NCBI RefSeq assembly: GCF_001045555.1
Contig: NZ_LFBU01000001.1
Span: 2,976,001 to 3,040,000 of the forward strand
DNA from: Marinobacter subterrani
Lineage (GTDB): Bacteria > Pseudomonadota > Gammaproteobacteria > Pseudomonadales > Oleiphilaceae
DNA length: 64,000 nucleotides
Reading direction: 5' to 3'
The translations under genes were made by a program, and so were the position numbers. This document shows, piece after piece, positions 29,003-39,230 of this stretch (its first letter is position 1; each line of letters begins with the position of its first letter). Under the pieces are notes generated by a model. It did no database searches, was not told where the DNA came from, and was given only the letters and a program-made list of their open reading frames with translations.

Positions 29003-29482
29003 TCAGGTGCGCTCAAAGCGCTGGGCATGCAGATTCTTCCGGACCGCGCCGGCTTCGAACACTTCCCCATTCATGACAATGTAGACACCGGGCGGCAACA
29101 GTTGCACCGCGGCCCAGGCAAAACCGACATTGAACACCGCATCGGTCCGGCGCATGCGGGCCGGCTGCATGGCGCCGGTCAGCACAATGGTCTTGTCACT
29201 GAGGCCAGCCAGTACCGCGGCGGTATCGGCCATGGTGTCGGTGCCATGGGTAATGACAATGCGGGCACAGTCGCACTCCCTGGCTGCTTGCAACACCAGC
29301 TGGCGATCCGAATCCGTCATTTCCAGGCTGTCCTTGCGCAGCAGTTCCCGCAGCCGGTAACCCTCATGAATGTTGGATTCCGACAGCAGCTCCGGCAGCA
29401 GGCTGTGGCCCACCTCGAATTCGCTGTTGGCATCGAAGTACACCTTGTCGATGGTGCCGCCGGTGGTGAAGATCTGGATCAT
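29003..29482 (-). CDS. Short asparaginase-domain protein
   Basis: The 159-residue protein equals only the N-terminal domain of type I/II L-asparaginases. It has the first catalytic Thr motif FTTGGTIDK and the second, VITHGTDTMADTAAVL, followed by IVLTGAMQP. The roughly 150-residue C-terminal domain is absent, yet the end is a clean stop and such short forms are widespread in proteobacteria, so it is likely a real family and not a fragment. Activity on asparagine is unproven. It lies 18 bases downstream of pbpG on the same strand. Confidence 0.85.
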   Translation of the reverse strand: MIQIFTTGGTIDKVYFDANSEFEVGHSLLPELLSESNIHEGYRLRELLRKDSLEMTDSDRQLVLQAARECDCARIVITHGTDTMADTAAVLAGLSDKTIVLTGAMQPARMRRTDAVFNVGFAWAAVQLLPPGVYIVMNGEVFEAGAVRKNLHAQRFERT

Positions 29483-29500
29483 GCGGTGATTCCTCGAAGA

Positions 29501-30451
29501 TCAGTTCACACTGACCGTGTTGTTGCCAGCGGTCGCATAGGCCGCGTTTTTCTGCTGCTCGTACCGACGGGCGGCAGCAGCCACCGAGCCGCGGGCACCG
29601 GTGTCCAGCCAGCGTTTGATCCGGCCGGCATCGCCCAGGGGTGACAGAGTTCCGAGGGAATCCAGCAGCACCGTGATTACCCGCTTGCCGTTCATCTGCG
29701 AAATCATCACCAGACACCGCCCGGCTTCCGAAAGATAGCCGGTTTTGCTGAGGGACACGCCCCAGCTGTCCCGGTGCACCAGGGCGTTGGTGTTGCCGAA
29801 TGACAGGCTGTAACGGGGATTCCGGAATCTGGCCCGGAAATAGTCAGTCGTGGTGTACTCATGGATCTCAGGGTAAGCCGCTGCCGCATTCACCAGCCTG
29901 ACCAGGTCGGACGCAGTGGACACGTTGTTGGCTGACAGCCCGGTCGGATCCACGAAATGGGTACCAACCATGCCCAGTTCCCGGGCCTTGGCATTCATCG
30001 CGTCAATAAACGCATCAAATCCGCCCGGGTGACTGCGCGCCAGGGTGTACGCAGCAAAGTTTTCCGACGACATCAATGCGATCCGCATGACATCGGCGCG
30101 GCGCATCTCTGAATCAATGCGGATCCGGCTGTAGGCGTTGGCCGCCGCCGGCGTGTGGCGCTTCCGGAAGGTCAGCCATTCATCCAGGGACTGGCCGGAC
30201 TCCAGTACCACCAGGGCGGTCATCAGTTTAGTGATCGAGGCAATGGGCACCGAGCGATTGGCATTCTTGCCGAAAATCAGCTCGTCTTCCCCGGCAACCG
30301 CCACCGCGGCATTCACCGAGGCGAGGTTGGGCCCGGCCTTGCCGGATGAGTTTGCTTCCTTTGAGGAATCCGTCTGCTGATGGGCCTGCAGGTTCCAGGA
30401 CGCCAACGCCAGCAAAACCACCCAGAAAACCGCCATGCTCCGGTTACGCAT
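29501..30451 (-). CDS. pbpG: D-alanyl-D-alanine endopeptidase (PBP7/8 type)
   Basis: This periplasmic penicillin-binding protein cleaves peptidoglycan cross-links. The 316-residue precursor has a signal peptide (cleavage near AHQ, about residue 24). It carries the three serine-peptidase motifs: SITK with the nucleophile Ser, SSENF, and KTG in VSLSKTGYLSEAG. The domain size and the HTPAAANAYSRIRI region match PbpG rather than DacA-type carboxypeptidases, which have a longer C-terminal domain. AGAGG precedes the ATG at 30451. It is likely co-transcribed with the short asparaginase gene. Confidence 0.92.
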   Translation of the reverse strand: MRNRSMAVFWVVLLALASWNLQAHQQTDSSKEANSSGKAGPNLASVNAAVAVAGEDELIFGKNANRSVPIASITKLMTALVVLESGQSLDEWLTFRKRHTPAAANAYSRIRIDSEMRRADVMRIALMSSENFAAYTLARSHPGGFDAFIDAMNAKARELGMVGTHFVDPTGLSANNVSTASDLVRLVNAAAAYPEIHEYTTTDYFRARFRNPRYSLSFGNTNALVHRDSWGVSLSKTGYLSEAGRCLVMISQMNGKRVITVLLDSLGTLSPLGDAGRIKRWLDTGARGSVAAAARRYEQQKNAAYATAGNNTVSVN

Positions 30452-30540
30452 GCGTCAAAACCTCTTCTCTTGTTATCTTTCCCGGCAGAAACTGCCGCAC
30501 CAGCGCGAAATTGTACCAGCGATCCGGCCCGGCCAGCGGA

Positions 30541-32229
30541 TCATGGCAGATCGGTAATGGCGCCTCTGGACGCCGAACTCACCGTGCGCGCGTACTTGGC
30601 CAGGACACCCCGGGTGAATCGTGGTGGCGGCGCCTGCCATCTCTGGCGCCGTTGCTCCAGTTGGTCATCCGGAACATCCAGTTCGATCCGGTTGCTGACG
30701 GCATCAATGGTAATGGTGTCGCCGTCCTCCACCAGCGCGATGGGACCGCCTTCGGCCGCTTCCGGGGTGATATGGCCAACCACAAAGCCGTGGCTGCCAC
30801 CAGAAAAACGGCCATCGGTGATCAGCGCCACGTCATTGCCCAGCCCCTTGCCCATGATCGCCGACGTCGGGCTGAGCATTTCCCGCATGCCGGGACCGCC
30901 CCTGGGGCCTTCATAGCGAATAACCAGCACATCACCGGCCACCACGGTGCCATCCAGAATCCGCTCCTGGGCCTCCTCCTCGGAATGGAACACCCGGGCC
31001 CGGCCGGTAAAGTGGGTGCCTTCCTTGCCGGTGATCTTGGCCACCGCCCCGGTGGGCGCCAGGTTGCCGAACAGGATGCGCAGATGGCTGTCCGCCTTGA
31101 TGGGGTTATCGAAGGCATGAATGATGTCCTGCCCCGCCGGGTAAGGTGCCACATCGGCCAGATTCTCCGCCAGGGTCTGGCCAGTCACCGTCAGGCAGTC
31201 GCCATGCAGCAGGCCGCGATCCAGCAGCATTTTCATCAGCGGCTGGATACCGCCAATGGCCACCAGCTCCGACATCATGTAATGCCCGCTGGGGCGGAGA
31301 TCCGCCAGTACCGGCACCCGCTTGCCAATCTCGACGAAGTCCTCAAGCTCCAGATCCACGCCCACCGTACTGGCCATGGCCAGCAGATGCAGAACCGCAT
31401 TGGTGGAGCCGCCCAGGGCGATGATCACGGTGATGGCATTCTCGAAGGCCTCCCGGGTCATGATGTCACTGGGCTTGATGTCCTTCTCCAGAAGGTTCAG
31501 CACCGCCGCCCCGGCACCACGGCAATCCGCCGCCTTGGTATCGGACACCGCATTCTGTGCCGAACTGCCCGGCAGGCTCATGCCCATGGCCTCGATGGCC
31601 GACGCCATGGTATTGGCCGTGTACATGCCGCCACAGGATCCCGGCCCGGGAATCGCGGTTTCCTCGATCTGTTTCACCTCGATCAGATCCAGGTCACCCC
31701 GGGCGTGGGCGCCAACGGCCTCGAATACCGAGATGATATCGGTATGGTTCTCGCCCGGCATGATGGTGCCGCCATAGACGAACACCGACGGCCGGTTCAG
31801 GCGCGCCAGACCCATCATGCAGCCGGGCATGTTCTTGTCACAGCCCCCGATGGCCACCAGGCCATCGAAACCCTCGCAACCGGCCACGGTTTCAATGGAG
31901 TCGGCGATGACCTCCCGGGACACCAGGGAATACTTCATGCCCTCGGTACCGTTGGCGATACCATCCGATACCGTGATGGTATTGAAGATCAGCGACTTGC
32001 CTCCTGCCTCATCGGCGCCGGCGGCGGACTCCTCGGCCAGCTGGTTGATGTGCATATTGCAGGGCGTGAGGTTACTCCAGGTAGACGCAATACCGATCTG
32101 GGGCTTCTGGAAATCCGCATCGGTAAACCCCACCGCCCGCAGCATGGCTCGACTGGCGGATTTACCAATGCCGTCCACCACCGGCGAAGAATATTTCCGG
32201 CGTTTGTCCTGATTCGTGTCTTGCGTCAT
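30541..32229 (-). CDS. ilvD: Dihydroxy-acid dehydratase
   Basis: IlvD dehydrates 2,3-dihydroxy acids to the 2-keto precursors of valine, leucine, isoleucine and pantothenate. The 562-residue protein has the iron-sulfur cysteine motifs [13 protein letters not shown] and [14 protein letters not shown], the magnesium-binding region, and the GGPGMREML and [11 protein letters not shown] signatures. GGAG precedes the ATG at 32229. It is divergent from the phosphoketolase-like gene across a 170-base gap in which I see no leader peptide. Its short length suits the 2Fe-2S subfamily, but this is not decisive. Confidence 0.96.
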   Translation of the reverse strand: MTQDTNQDKRRKYSSPVVDGIGKSASRAMLRAVGFTDADFQKPQIGIASTWSNLTPCNMHINQLAEESAAGADEAGGKSLIFNTITVSDGIANGTEGMKYSLVSREVIADSIETVAGCEGFDGLVAIGGCDKNMPGCMMGLARLNRPSVFVYGGTIMPGENHTDIISVFEAVGAHARGDLDLIEVKQIEETAIPGPGSCGGMYTANTMASAIEAMGMSLPGSSAQNAVSDTKAADCRGAGAAVLNLLEKDIKPSDIMTREAFENAITVIIALGGSTNAVLHLLAMASTVGVDLELEDFVEIGKRVPVLADLRPSGHYMMSELVAIGGIQPLMKMLLDRGLLHGDCLTVTGQTLAENLADVAPYPAGQDIIHAFDNPIKADSHLRILFGNLAPTGAVAKITGKEGTHFTGRARVFHSEEEAQERILDGTVVAGDVLVIRYEGPRGGPGMREMLSPTSAIMGKGLGNDVALITDGRFSGGSHGFVVGHITPEAAEGGPIALVEDGDTITIDAVSNRIELDVPDDQLEQRRQRWQAPPPRFTRGVLAKYARTVSSASRGAITDLP

Positions 32230-32399
32230 GGGAGTCTCCTTTTCAAATGCTCTATCCGATCAGACTCTCAGAAACCATGGCATTCGGCAACGGGCAGTCC
32301 ACTTCCCAAGACAGATGCTGTTCCGACTGACCTGCATCAATGGCCGCTCTCAGAGGCAGTTTTACAATCCTCTGACACTCTGGCGCCATGGAGGCCCCC

Positions 32400-34817
32400 A
32401 TGCCATCACCCATTCCATCAGTAACGGCAGATAACACCGCTTCGGACTGCCCGGATTACCGGCGCTGGTGCGAGGGTTATGGCGTTGTCCACCATGGTGA
32501 AGCGACCAGACAGCGGGCACAGGTTCTGGCAGAGCAACTGGTAGCCTGCGGGCTCCAGCCGGATACGGCTGCGGTCTATCGCCAGCTCGCCGACCTTGAC
32601 CGGCTGGCCAGTGCCGGGCTGTGGCTGGTGGTCCACATGACCTATGCGCGGCGGGTGGATGTCGCCGGGCAGCCACTGGCGTCCCAGGATTTCAAAACCA
32701 GCCCGGAAGGCCATACCGGCGGTGCCCTGAACATGGTGCCGGCCTATGCGGCCTACCTGGCACTGAATAATCTCACCAAGCGCACCCGAAGCTGGTTGAT
32801 GGGCCAGGGGCACTGCGTGGCGGCGGTGGATGCCCTGAACGTACTTACCGGCAACCTGCATCCGGAACAGAAGCAGCGCTATCAAGGCCCGGACGGGCTC
32901 TCCGCACTGGTGGCCGATTTTTACAGTTACCGGCAGAACCCGGACGGAACCATGGCCGCGCCCCTGGGCAGCCATGTCAATTCGCACACCGCCGGCGGCA
33001 TCCTGAAAGGCGGCTACCTGGGTTTCGCCGAGCTCCAGTACGCCCATATGCCACTGCCCGGCGAGTCGCTGGTGGCGTTTCTGTCTGACGGTGCTGCCGA
33101 GGAACAGCGCGGCAGCGACTGGATACCCCGCTGGTGGCGGGCCGAGGACTGTGGTGCGGTGATGCCGGTGATGATTGCCAACGGCCGCCGCATCGAACAG
33201 CGCACCGAACTGGGCACCCGGGCCGGCCTTGAACGCTTTGAGGCGCACCTGGAGCACCGGGGGTTCGTGCCCTTCCGGTTTGATGGCCGGGACCCGGCGG
33301 CGTTTGTCTGCGCCATCCATGAGATGGAGCGGGCACTGGCCGCCAATGGCGAGGCAGCCCTCAGAGGCGATGGTGGCTACCCGATACGGGTGCCCTATGG
33401 CATTGCCGAGACGGTCAAGGGCTACGGATTTTACGGCGCCGGTAGCAACGCCGCCCACAACCTGCCACTTCCGGGCAACCCCCGCATGGATGCCCGCGCC
33501 CGGGAGCTGTTCAATGAGCATGTGGCCCGTTTATGGGTCGCCCCGGATGAACTTCAGCACTGCATGGCCCGGCTGAATCAGCACCTGCAGCAGGCCCGCC
33601 CGCTGGAGCGGGATCACCCTCTGGCAACCCGGAATCCGCCGGACCCGGTGATTCCCAAACTGCCCGCCAACGCGGACCGGACCTCGCCGATGAAGGCGGT
33701 GGACGACTTTTTTCGGGCGCTGGTGGCCGAGAACCCCGGCCTCAGGGCAAGGGTGGGCAATCCGGACGAGCTGGCGAGCAACCGGCTTGGCGGGGTGCTG
33801 GAGGTCCTGAAACACCGGGTCACCGATCCGGAAAATGATCAGGAATCTGTCAATGGCAGGATCATCACCGCGCTCAACGAGGAAGCGGTGGTGTCCGCCT
33901 GCCTGGCTAACAAGGCCGGTCTGAATCTGGTGGCCAGTTACGAGGCCTTCTGCGTGAAGATGCTCGGCGCCGTCCGCCAGGAGCTGATCTTTGCCCGACA
34001 CCAGAAAGAGGTTGGCCGGCCCCCGCGCTGGCTTGGCCTGCCCGTGGTTGCCACCTCTCACACCTGGGAAAACGGCAAGAACGAACAGTCCCATCAGGAC
34101 ACCACCTTCTGCGAGAGCCTGCTGGCGGAGATGAACGATGTCTCCCGGGTGCTGTTTCCCGCCGACTACAACAGTACCCTCGCCTCGCTGCCGTCGGTGT
34201 TCAGCGAGCGGGGAAAGATAACCTGCATGGTGATCCCCAAGCGCGACAGGCCCTGTGTGTTTGATACCCGGGAAGCCGAGCAGCTGGCCCGGCATGGCGC
34301 CCTGGTGGTGGACGAAGACACCTCGGCCGGCGAACCACTGCTGCTGATGGCCAATGGCGCCTACCAGCTGTCTGAGGCTATCCGTGCCTGCGAGCGCCTC
34401 CGGGAAACCGGCACACCCTTCCGGCTGGTCTACATCCAGGAACCCGGACGATTCCGCCAGCCGAGAGACGCCATGGAGGCCGACACCTGCCTGTCTGAAT
34501 TTGAACGCGAGCGGCTGCTCCCCCATCGCATTCACCACCGGGTCGCCCTCACCCACATGCGCCCGGAAGTGTTCCGCGGGCACCTGTATCCACTGTTCCC
34601 CGTGCCGTCGCGGGCCCGGGTTCTCGGCTACATCAACCGGGGCGGTACGCTCAATGAGGCGGGCATGCTGTTCGCCAACGGCTGCTCCTGGGCCCATGCC
34701 CTGGCCGCCTGCGCCAGCGTCATGGACAAGCCGCCCGGCGAGTGGCTGTCCAGTGCCGAACTGGCAGCGGTGGAAGGCCGGGGCGACCCGGCTGTGGTTA
34801 CCCGGGGTCTGCCCTGA
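32400..34817 (+). CDS. Divergent phosphoketolase-family TPP enzyme
   Basis: The 805-residue protein follows the xylulose-5-P/fructose-6-P phosphoketolase order with many substitutions. GHTGGALNM stands for GHWGTxPG, and MGQGHCVAAVDAL for GPGHGGPA. PLGSHVNSHTAGGILKGGYLG stands for the GGELG block. SDGAAEEQRGSDW with a later IANGRR keeps the Asp and Asn of the TPP-Mg motif. SHTWENGKNEQSHQD matches SHxWxxxHNGFSHQD, and FPADYNSTLA matches PPDANCLL. A thiamine-dependent enzyme acting on sugar phosphates is likely; whether it is a true phosphoketolase is open. Two in-frame ATGs exist; the one at 32400 has GGAGG five bases ahead, while that at 32388 has none. The end overlaps the convergent ATPase gene by 20 bases. 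Confidence 0.78.
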   Translation: MPSPIPSVTADNTASDCPDYRRWCEGYGVVHHGEATRQRAQVLAEQLVACGLQPDTAAVYRQLADLDRLASAGLWLVVHMTYARRVDVAGQPLASQDFKTSPEGHTGGALNMVPAYAAYLALNNLTKRTRSWLMGQGHCVAAVDALNVLTGNLHPEQKQRYQGPDGLSALVADFYSYRQNPDGTMAAPLGSHVNSHTAGGILKGGYLGFAELQYAHMPLPGESLVAFLSDGAAEEQRGSDWIPRWWRAEDCGAVMPVMIANGRRIEQRTELGTRAGLERFEAHLEHRGFVPFRFDGRDPAAFVCAIHEMERALAANGEAALRGDGGYPIRVPYGIAETVKGYGFYGAGSNAAHNLPLPGNPRMDARARELFNEHVARLWVAPDELQHCMARLNQHLQQARPLERDHPLATRNPPDPVIPKLPANADRTSPMKAVDDFFRALVAENPGLRARVGNPDELASNRLGGVLEVLKHRVTDPENDQESVNGRIITALNEEAVVSACLANKAGLNLVASYEAFCVKMLGAVRQELIFARHQKEVGRPPRWLGLPVVATSHTWENGKNEQSHQDTTFCESLLAEMNDVSRVLFPADYNSTLASLPSVFSERGKITCMVIPKRDRPCVFDTREAEQLARHGALVVDEDTSAGEPLLLMANGAYQLSEAIRACERLRETGTPFRLVYIQEPGRFRQPRDAMEADTCLSEFERERLLPHRIHHRVALTHMRPEVFRGHLYPLFPVPSRARVLGYINRGGTLNEAGMLFANGCSWAHALAACASVMDKPPGEWLSSAELAAVEGRGDPAVVTRGLP

Positions 34818-37524
34818 GCAGGCGCTTTCTCAGTGCGGTCTCGATTTCCAGAATGACCAGAAGCACTATGCCGGCGCCGACCGCAAAGGCAAGCATGCCG
34901 GGGCTCAGCGCCGCGCTGCCAAAGGTCGTGTTGAACCAGGGCAGGTAGGTAAACAAAAGCTGCAGCAGGACAACGGCGGCCACCGCCAGCAACACAACCG
35001 GAGTACCCAGCACACCGCGCAGCGTGATTGATGCACTGTCGAGGAACCGGACCGCAAACAGATAAAACATCTCCATCGCCACCAGGGTGTTGACCGCCAG
35101 GGTCCGGGCCGTGGATTCACTGTCGTCGTGATGCATGGCCCAGTACCAGGCGGCGAAAATGCCGGCCAGAAACAACAGCGAGACAAAGGCAACCCGCCAG
35201 ATCACAAAGCCCCGAAGCAGGGATTCATTGCGGACCCGCGGGGGATGCTTCATGACATCCGGCTCTGCCGGCTCGAACGCCAGGGTCATGGCCAGGACCA
35301 CCGAGCTCACCATGTTGACCCAGAGAATCTGCAGGGCGGAAATCGGCAGGGTCAGGCCCAGCAGCAAGGCCGTGATCAGGCTGATGGATTCACCGCCATT
35401 GATCGGCAGCATGAAGGCAATGGCTTTTTTCAGGTTGGTGTAAACGGTGCGGCCCTCGCGCACGGCGGCAGCGATGCTGGCAAAGTTGTCATCCAGCAAG
35501 ACCACGGAAGACGCCTCCCGGGCTGCTTCCGAGCCCTTGCCCCCCATGGCGATGCCCACATCCGCCCGCTTCAGCGCCGGCGCATCGTTCACGCCATCAC
35601 CGGTCATGGCCACCACACCATGCTGGGCCTGGAGCGCTTTTACCAGCCGGAGCTTGTGCTCCGGACTGGTTCGGGCGAAGACATCCACCTCGCCGACCAG
35701 TTCACGGAGCTGGTCATCGTCGAGCCGGTCCAGTTCCTTGCCGGTCAGCACCCGTGCGGTATTTTTCAGGCCCAGCTTGCTGGCGATCGCACCGGCCGTT
35801 ATGCCGTGGTCGCCGGTAATCATCTTGACCCGGATCCCGGCATCGTGGCAGTCGGCAATGGCCCGGATCGCCTCCTGCCGGGGTGGGTCCAGCAACCCGA
35901 CCAGGCCCAGCAGCTCCGCGCCCTCCGCCAGATCTTCAATGGCCAGTTCCGTTACTCCCCGTGCTGCCGGTTTCCGGGCCAGGGCCAGTACCCGCAGCCC
36001 CTCGGAGGCCATTTCGGTGATGACCTGATCCCAGAAGGCCCGGTTCAGGGCCACGACCTCGCCGGCGCCGGTTACCTCGCCGGCACACATGGCAAAAATC
36101 CGTTCCGGGGCCCCTTTGAGGTAAATAGCGCTGTGGCCATGGTGATCGTGATTCAGTGTGGCCATGAAGCGACTCTGGGTATCGAAGGGAATTTCATCCT
36201 TCCGGGGCCAGGCAGCAGCGCTGCCATCCACATCAAACCCTGCCTTGCGGGCAAATACCGACAGCGCCGCTTCCATGGGATCGCCATTGATACGAACCCG
36301 GCCGGACTCGTGGTGCACCTGTGCGTCGTTACAAAGCGCGGCGGCGCGGGCCAGTTCGTCGAGCAGTACAGACTCGGCTGGCTGGCCGTTGTCGCCGTTC
36401 ACCGCGCCATCAACGTCATAACCTTCGCCGGTTACCGCCAGCCGGGCGCCCGACAGCACCGCCCGGGTGACCATCATTTCATTACGGGTCAGGGTGCCGG
36501 TTTTGTCCGAACAGATGACCGACACCGCACCAAGGGTTTCGATTACCGGCATGCGCCGGACCACTGCCTTGCGACGGGCCATCTGGCGCACGCCAATGGC
36601 CAGGGTGATGGTAAGGATCGCGGGCAACCCTTCGGGAATAGCCGAGACAGTCAGCCCGACGACCGCCATAAACAATTCCCGGAACGGCAGGCCACTGAAC
36701 GCCAGCCCGCCAAAAAAAATCGCAACGCCGGTGAGAATAACGACGATGGACAGCCCCCGGGTGAACCTGTCCATCTGCTCCAGCAGCGGCGTTTTCAGGG
36801 TTGTGGTCTGGGCAAGCAGGCCGGATATGCGGCCAATTTCGGTATCGGCCCCGGTACGAACCACGATGCCCCGACCGGTGCCGGTGGCAACCATGGTGCC
36901 GGAGAAGGCCATTCCGTCCTGGTCCCCCAGGGCCGCATCCTCCGCAACGGTCTCGATCGATTTTTCGACGGTCTCGGATTCGCCGGTGAGGATGGATTCG
37001 TCAATTTTCAGGTTGTGGGATTTTTCCAGACGCAGATCGGCGGGCACCCGGTCGCCGGGTTCCAGGAGAACGGTATCGCCGGGAACCAGGTTCGCGGCAT
37101 CGATCTGATGCTGACCGTCGGCCCTCACCACCCGGGCCTTGGGCGCGAGCATATGGCGAATCGCCGACAGGGCCTCTTCGGCCTTGCCCTCCTGGATGAA
37201 CCCCACCACGGTCTGTACCACAACAACCGCCGTAATCACCCCGGCGTCCATCCAGTGGCCGAGGCTGGCGGTAATCACCGCCGCTGTTGCCAGTACGTAG
37301 ATCAGGAAATTCCGCAGTTGCCGACCCAGCCTGGCCCAAGGGGTCCGGGCGTGCGCTTCGGCCAGCGCATTGCGGCCATGCCGGGCCAGCCGGCGTTCGG
37401 CTTCCTCTGCAGGCAGCGGGCCCGCTGCCTCAAGCCGTTCCCTGACAGCCATCGGCTCAAGCCGGTGCCAGGTAATGTCCTGGCGATCCGACTCGCCGTT
37501 TTTCCGTTCTTCGGGCTCCGCCAT
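34798..37524 (-). CDS. P-type cation-transporting ATPase (P2, Ca2+-like)
   Basis: The 908-residue pump has an N-terminal cation-ATPase domain and two membrane helices. An actuator loop carries LTGESE, and the M4 motif reads IPEGLPA, as in P2A calcium pumps. The phosphorylation site is CSDKTGTLT, followed by the nucleotide domain (KGAPERIFAMC), MITGDH and TGDGVNDAPALKRADVGIAMG. Six C-terminal membrane helices include the INGGESISLITALLLG segment. Bacterial members of this branch export calcium or other divalent ions, and some carry sodium or potassium; the ion cannot be fixed here. It is apparently monocistronic. The final 20 bases overlap the convergent phosphoketolase-like gene. Confidence 0.92.
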   Translation of the reverse strand: MAEPEERKNGESDRQDITWHRLEPMAVRERLEAAGPLPAEEAERRLARHGRNALAEAHARTPWARLGRQLRNFLIYVLATAAVITASLGHWMDAGVITAVVVVQTVVGFIQEGKAEEALSAIRHMLAPKARVVRADGQHQIDAANLVPGDTVLLEPGDRVPADLRLEKSHNLKIDESILTGESETVEKSIETVAEDAALGDQDGMAFSGTMVATGTGRGIVVRTGADTEIGRISGLLAQTTTLKTPLLEQMDRFTRGLSIVVILTGVAIFFGGLAFSGLPFRELFMAVVGLTVSAIPEGLPAILTITLAIGVRQMARRKAVVRRMPVIETLGAVSVICSDKTGTLTRNEMMVTRAVLSGARLAVTGEGYDVDGAVNGDNGQPAESVLLDELARAAALCNDAQVHHESGRVRINGDPMEAALSVFARKAGFDVDGSAAAWPRKDEIPFDTQSRFMATLNHDHHGHSAIYLKGAPERIFAMCAGEVTGAGEVVALNRAFWDQVITEMASEGLRVLALARKPAARGVTELAIEDLAEGAELLGLVGLLDPPRQEAIRAIADCHDAGIRVKMITGDHGITAGAIASKLGLKNTARVLTGKELDRLDDDQLRELVGEVDVFARTSPEHKLRLVKALQAQHGVVAMTGDGVNDAPALKRADVGIAMGGKGSEAAREASSVVLLDDNFASIAAAVREGRTVYTNLKKAIAFMLPINGGESISLITALLLGLTLPISALQILWVNMVSSVVLAMTLAFEPAEPDVMKHPPRVRNESLLRGFVIWRVAFVSLLFLAGIFAAWYWAMHHDDSESTARTLAVNTLVAMEMFYLFAVRFLDSASITLRGVLGTPVVLLAVAAVVLLQLLFTYLPWFNTTFGSAALSPGMLAFAVGAGIVLLVILEIETALRKRLLRADPG

Positions 37525-37851
37525 ACCGTCATTCCTCCCTGTCCCTGCGGTAGCACCATTAGACCCCGGAATGCCTCCGGCATGGCTTGCCTTGCATCAA
37601 GGACTCAACCGCTAATCCCTCGGCAAGCGTTCCCCGCAAATCGGGATAGGGGTAACCAATAGGTTCCGCACCGGGCGGTTCGAGAAGTTGAGGTATCACG
37701 AGAGTCGAGGCACACCCAACCGATTGAAGTAGGCAATGGTTAGCACATTATGGAGCGCAGAGCGACTGTTGTGCAGGCGGGCAATATTGCTGCCGAAACA
37801 GGCCACGATGACCCGGCCCGATAGCACGGCGGTCAGCGAACCGGAAGCCGG
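37525..37851. other. Intergenic region of 327 bases holding repeat copy A
   Basis: No convincing gene is present. The first part carries the ATPase promoter region. The middle contains the dispersed repeat described at 37641-37774. Nothing else is recognisable. Confidence 0.6.
37641..37774 (+). repeat. Dispersed intergenic repeat, copy A (interrupted)
   Basis: The segment 37641-37684 matches 40202-40246 almost base for base, sharing ACCAATAGG and CCGCACCGGGCGGTTCGA. After about 60 unrelated bases, 37744-37774 matches the second half of the other copy (ACATTATGGA, GCAGAGCGAC, GTTGTGC). Copy A thus looks like the same element with an insertion, or copy B with a deletion. Confidence 0.7.
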
Positions 37852-38949
37852 TCAGGGGGTTTCGGTCGCCGGCAACGGCTTACCGGCGATGGGTTCCCGG
37901 CCGCTGCGGACCAGCGGCGGCTGTCCGACAATGCCGGTGCCCCGAAGGATCGTCCAGGCCACCGTCAGCACCGAGGTGTCCTTTACCGCCATGTACCAGG
38001 TCGCTTCGTCACCGCGGTAACGGGATTTGTGATAACTCAGTGTCTTGAAGGCATAAAACCGGTTGCCACGGGCATACAGCAACTGACAGATGCGGCGGAT
38101 CAACGGCTGGTCACCCGCCCGGGGACGGACGTTATACAGGGGTGAAATACCCAGCGACATGCGCTCCACACCCTCTCGACGAAATCGCGCCATGGCTTCA
38201 ATCACAATGTAATCAAGCAGGCCACTGGGGCTGTTGTCCATGTCCTGGCGCAAGACGTTGGCGGTGTAGCCGACGATGCGGCCGTGTTTGAAGTAGGGGT
38301 CGAAAAACACATAGCCCAGTAGTCGCTCTCCCTGATAGCAGTAGAACTTCCGCACGCCCCATTCGTCGCTGAATACGGGGGGCCGAGTCAGCAATCGCAG
38401 CTCATGCTGCTTGACCGCCTTGTGCTGCCGCCAGTCTTCGGAGAGTCGTCGGGCATCGGCCTGGTTGACCTCAGCGGCCGTCTGCTCCACGACCCGCAGA
38501 TTGTGCCGGCTGCCGAGATTGGCCGCATGTCGTAGCTGCTTCTTGCGCTTGCCCGCCAGACTGAACTCCGGCACCGACACCGAAAATTCGGCGCCCATCT
38601 CATTGACCGTGTAGCCCAGCGCGGCCAGTTCCCGCGCCACCCTGTCATCGATACCGGTGAACACAACCCGCCCCGGGACCCGCTGGAAAAGCGCTTTCAG
38701 CAGCCAGCTGAGAGCCTGGTCCGCACACACCGGATTGACAAACACCAGGTTAACGCGGCCAAGCAACGTTTTTACCGGGGCATAGGCCACAAAGCCGACA
38801 CCGTCCACGCCGAAGCGCCGGACATCATCCTGCAGAGCGAAATAGGCGCTGGATTGCCGACCAAATTTGGCCATCAATTCGCGGCTGTGACTTTCGCCCA
38901 GATGATCGCGGTAGCGGATGGCAGCGCCTGAAGGCAGTGCGCTGGTCAT
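37852..38949 (-). CDS. DUF2156 / lysylphosphatidylglycerol synthase C-terminal-like protein
   Basis: The 365-residue soluble protein resembles the cytoplasmic catalytic domain (LPG_synthase_C, formerly DUF2156) of MprF. That domain has a double GNAT-like fold and in MprF transfers an aminoacyl group from tRNA to phosphatidylglycerol. Supporting segments are KRKKQLRHAANLGSRHNLRV, FYCYQGERLLGYVFFDPYF, DYIVIEAMARFRREGVERMSLGISPL and FYAFKTLSYHKSRYRGDEATWYMA. The MprF membrane part is absent and no flippase gene is adjacent, so the acceptor is unknown. AGGAG lies 9 bases before the ATG. The gene and the divergent hydrolase gene are bracketed by the direct repeat at 37641 and 40202. Confidence 0.75.
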   Translation of the reverse strand: MTSALPSGAAIRYRDHLGESHSRELMAKFGRQSSAYFALQDDVRRFGVDGVGFVAYAPVKTLLGRVNLVFVNPVCADQALSWLLKALFQRVPGRVVFTGIDDRVARELAALGYTVNEMGAEFSVSVPEFSLAGKRKKQLRHAANLGSRHNLRVVEQTAAEVNQADARRLSEDWRQHKAVKQHELRLLTRPPVFSDEWGVRKFYCYQGERLLGYVFFDPYFKHGRIVGYTANVLRQDMDNSPSGLLDYIVIEAMARFRREGVERMSLGISPLYNVRPRAGDQPLIRRICQLLYARGNRFYAFKTLSYHKSRYRGDEATWYMAVKDTSVLTVAWTILRGTGIVGQPPLVRSGREPIAGKPLPATETP

Positions 38950-39230
38950 GGTGGATACTCCTGTCAGGGTTCAGTGCCGGATTGTTGTTATGCCCTGGAT
39001 TCGCGGGTACAACGGACCGCCGTTACACTCGTATGCGTTAAGGTTACGCACTGTTACAGAAAGCAGTAGTGGCAAACGTACAAAATGTGAACAGGCGCTA
39101 ACACGCTCGCCGGGTTCCATGAAACCCATCACAATTTCCGCCCAAGCACCTGATTAAACTAGGAAACTCGAATGTCGAACAATCCTATGTAAAGGTTGAG
39201 GCGCGTCCAGCTTTAGGTCAGGATAAGGAC

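Noticed and set aside
29003..29482. Treating the short asparaginase gene as a truncated pseudogene.
   Set aside because: The frame and stop are clean, and single-domain forms of this size are common in proteobacteria.
35128..37662. An 844-codon open frame on the plus strand opposite the P-type ATPase.
   Set aside because: It mirrors the ATPase codons, has no recognisable domain and contains low-complexity Gly/Gln/His-rich runs. It is a GC-driven antisense shadow. Similar antisense frames at 2666-3820, 16560-18248, 30346-32424, 55315-57339 and 57932-59161 were rejected for the same reason.
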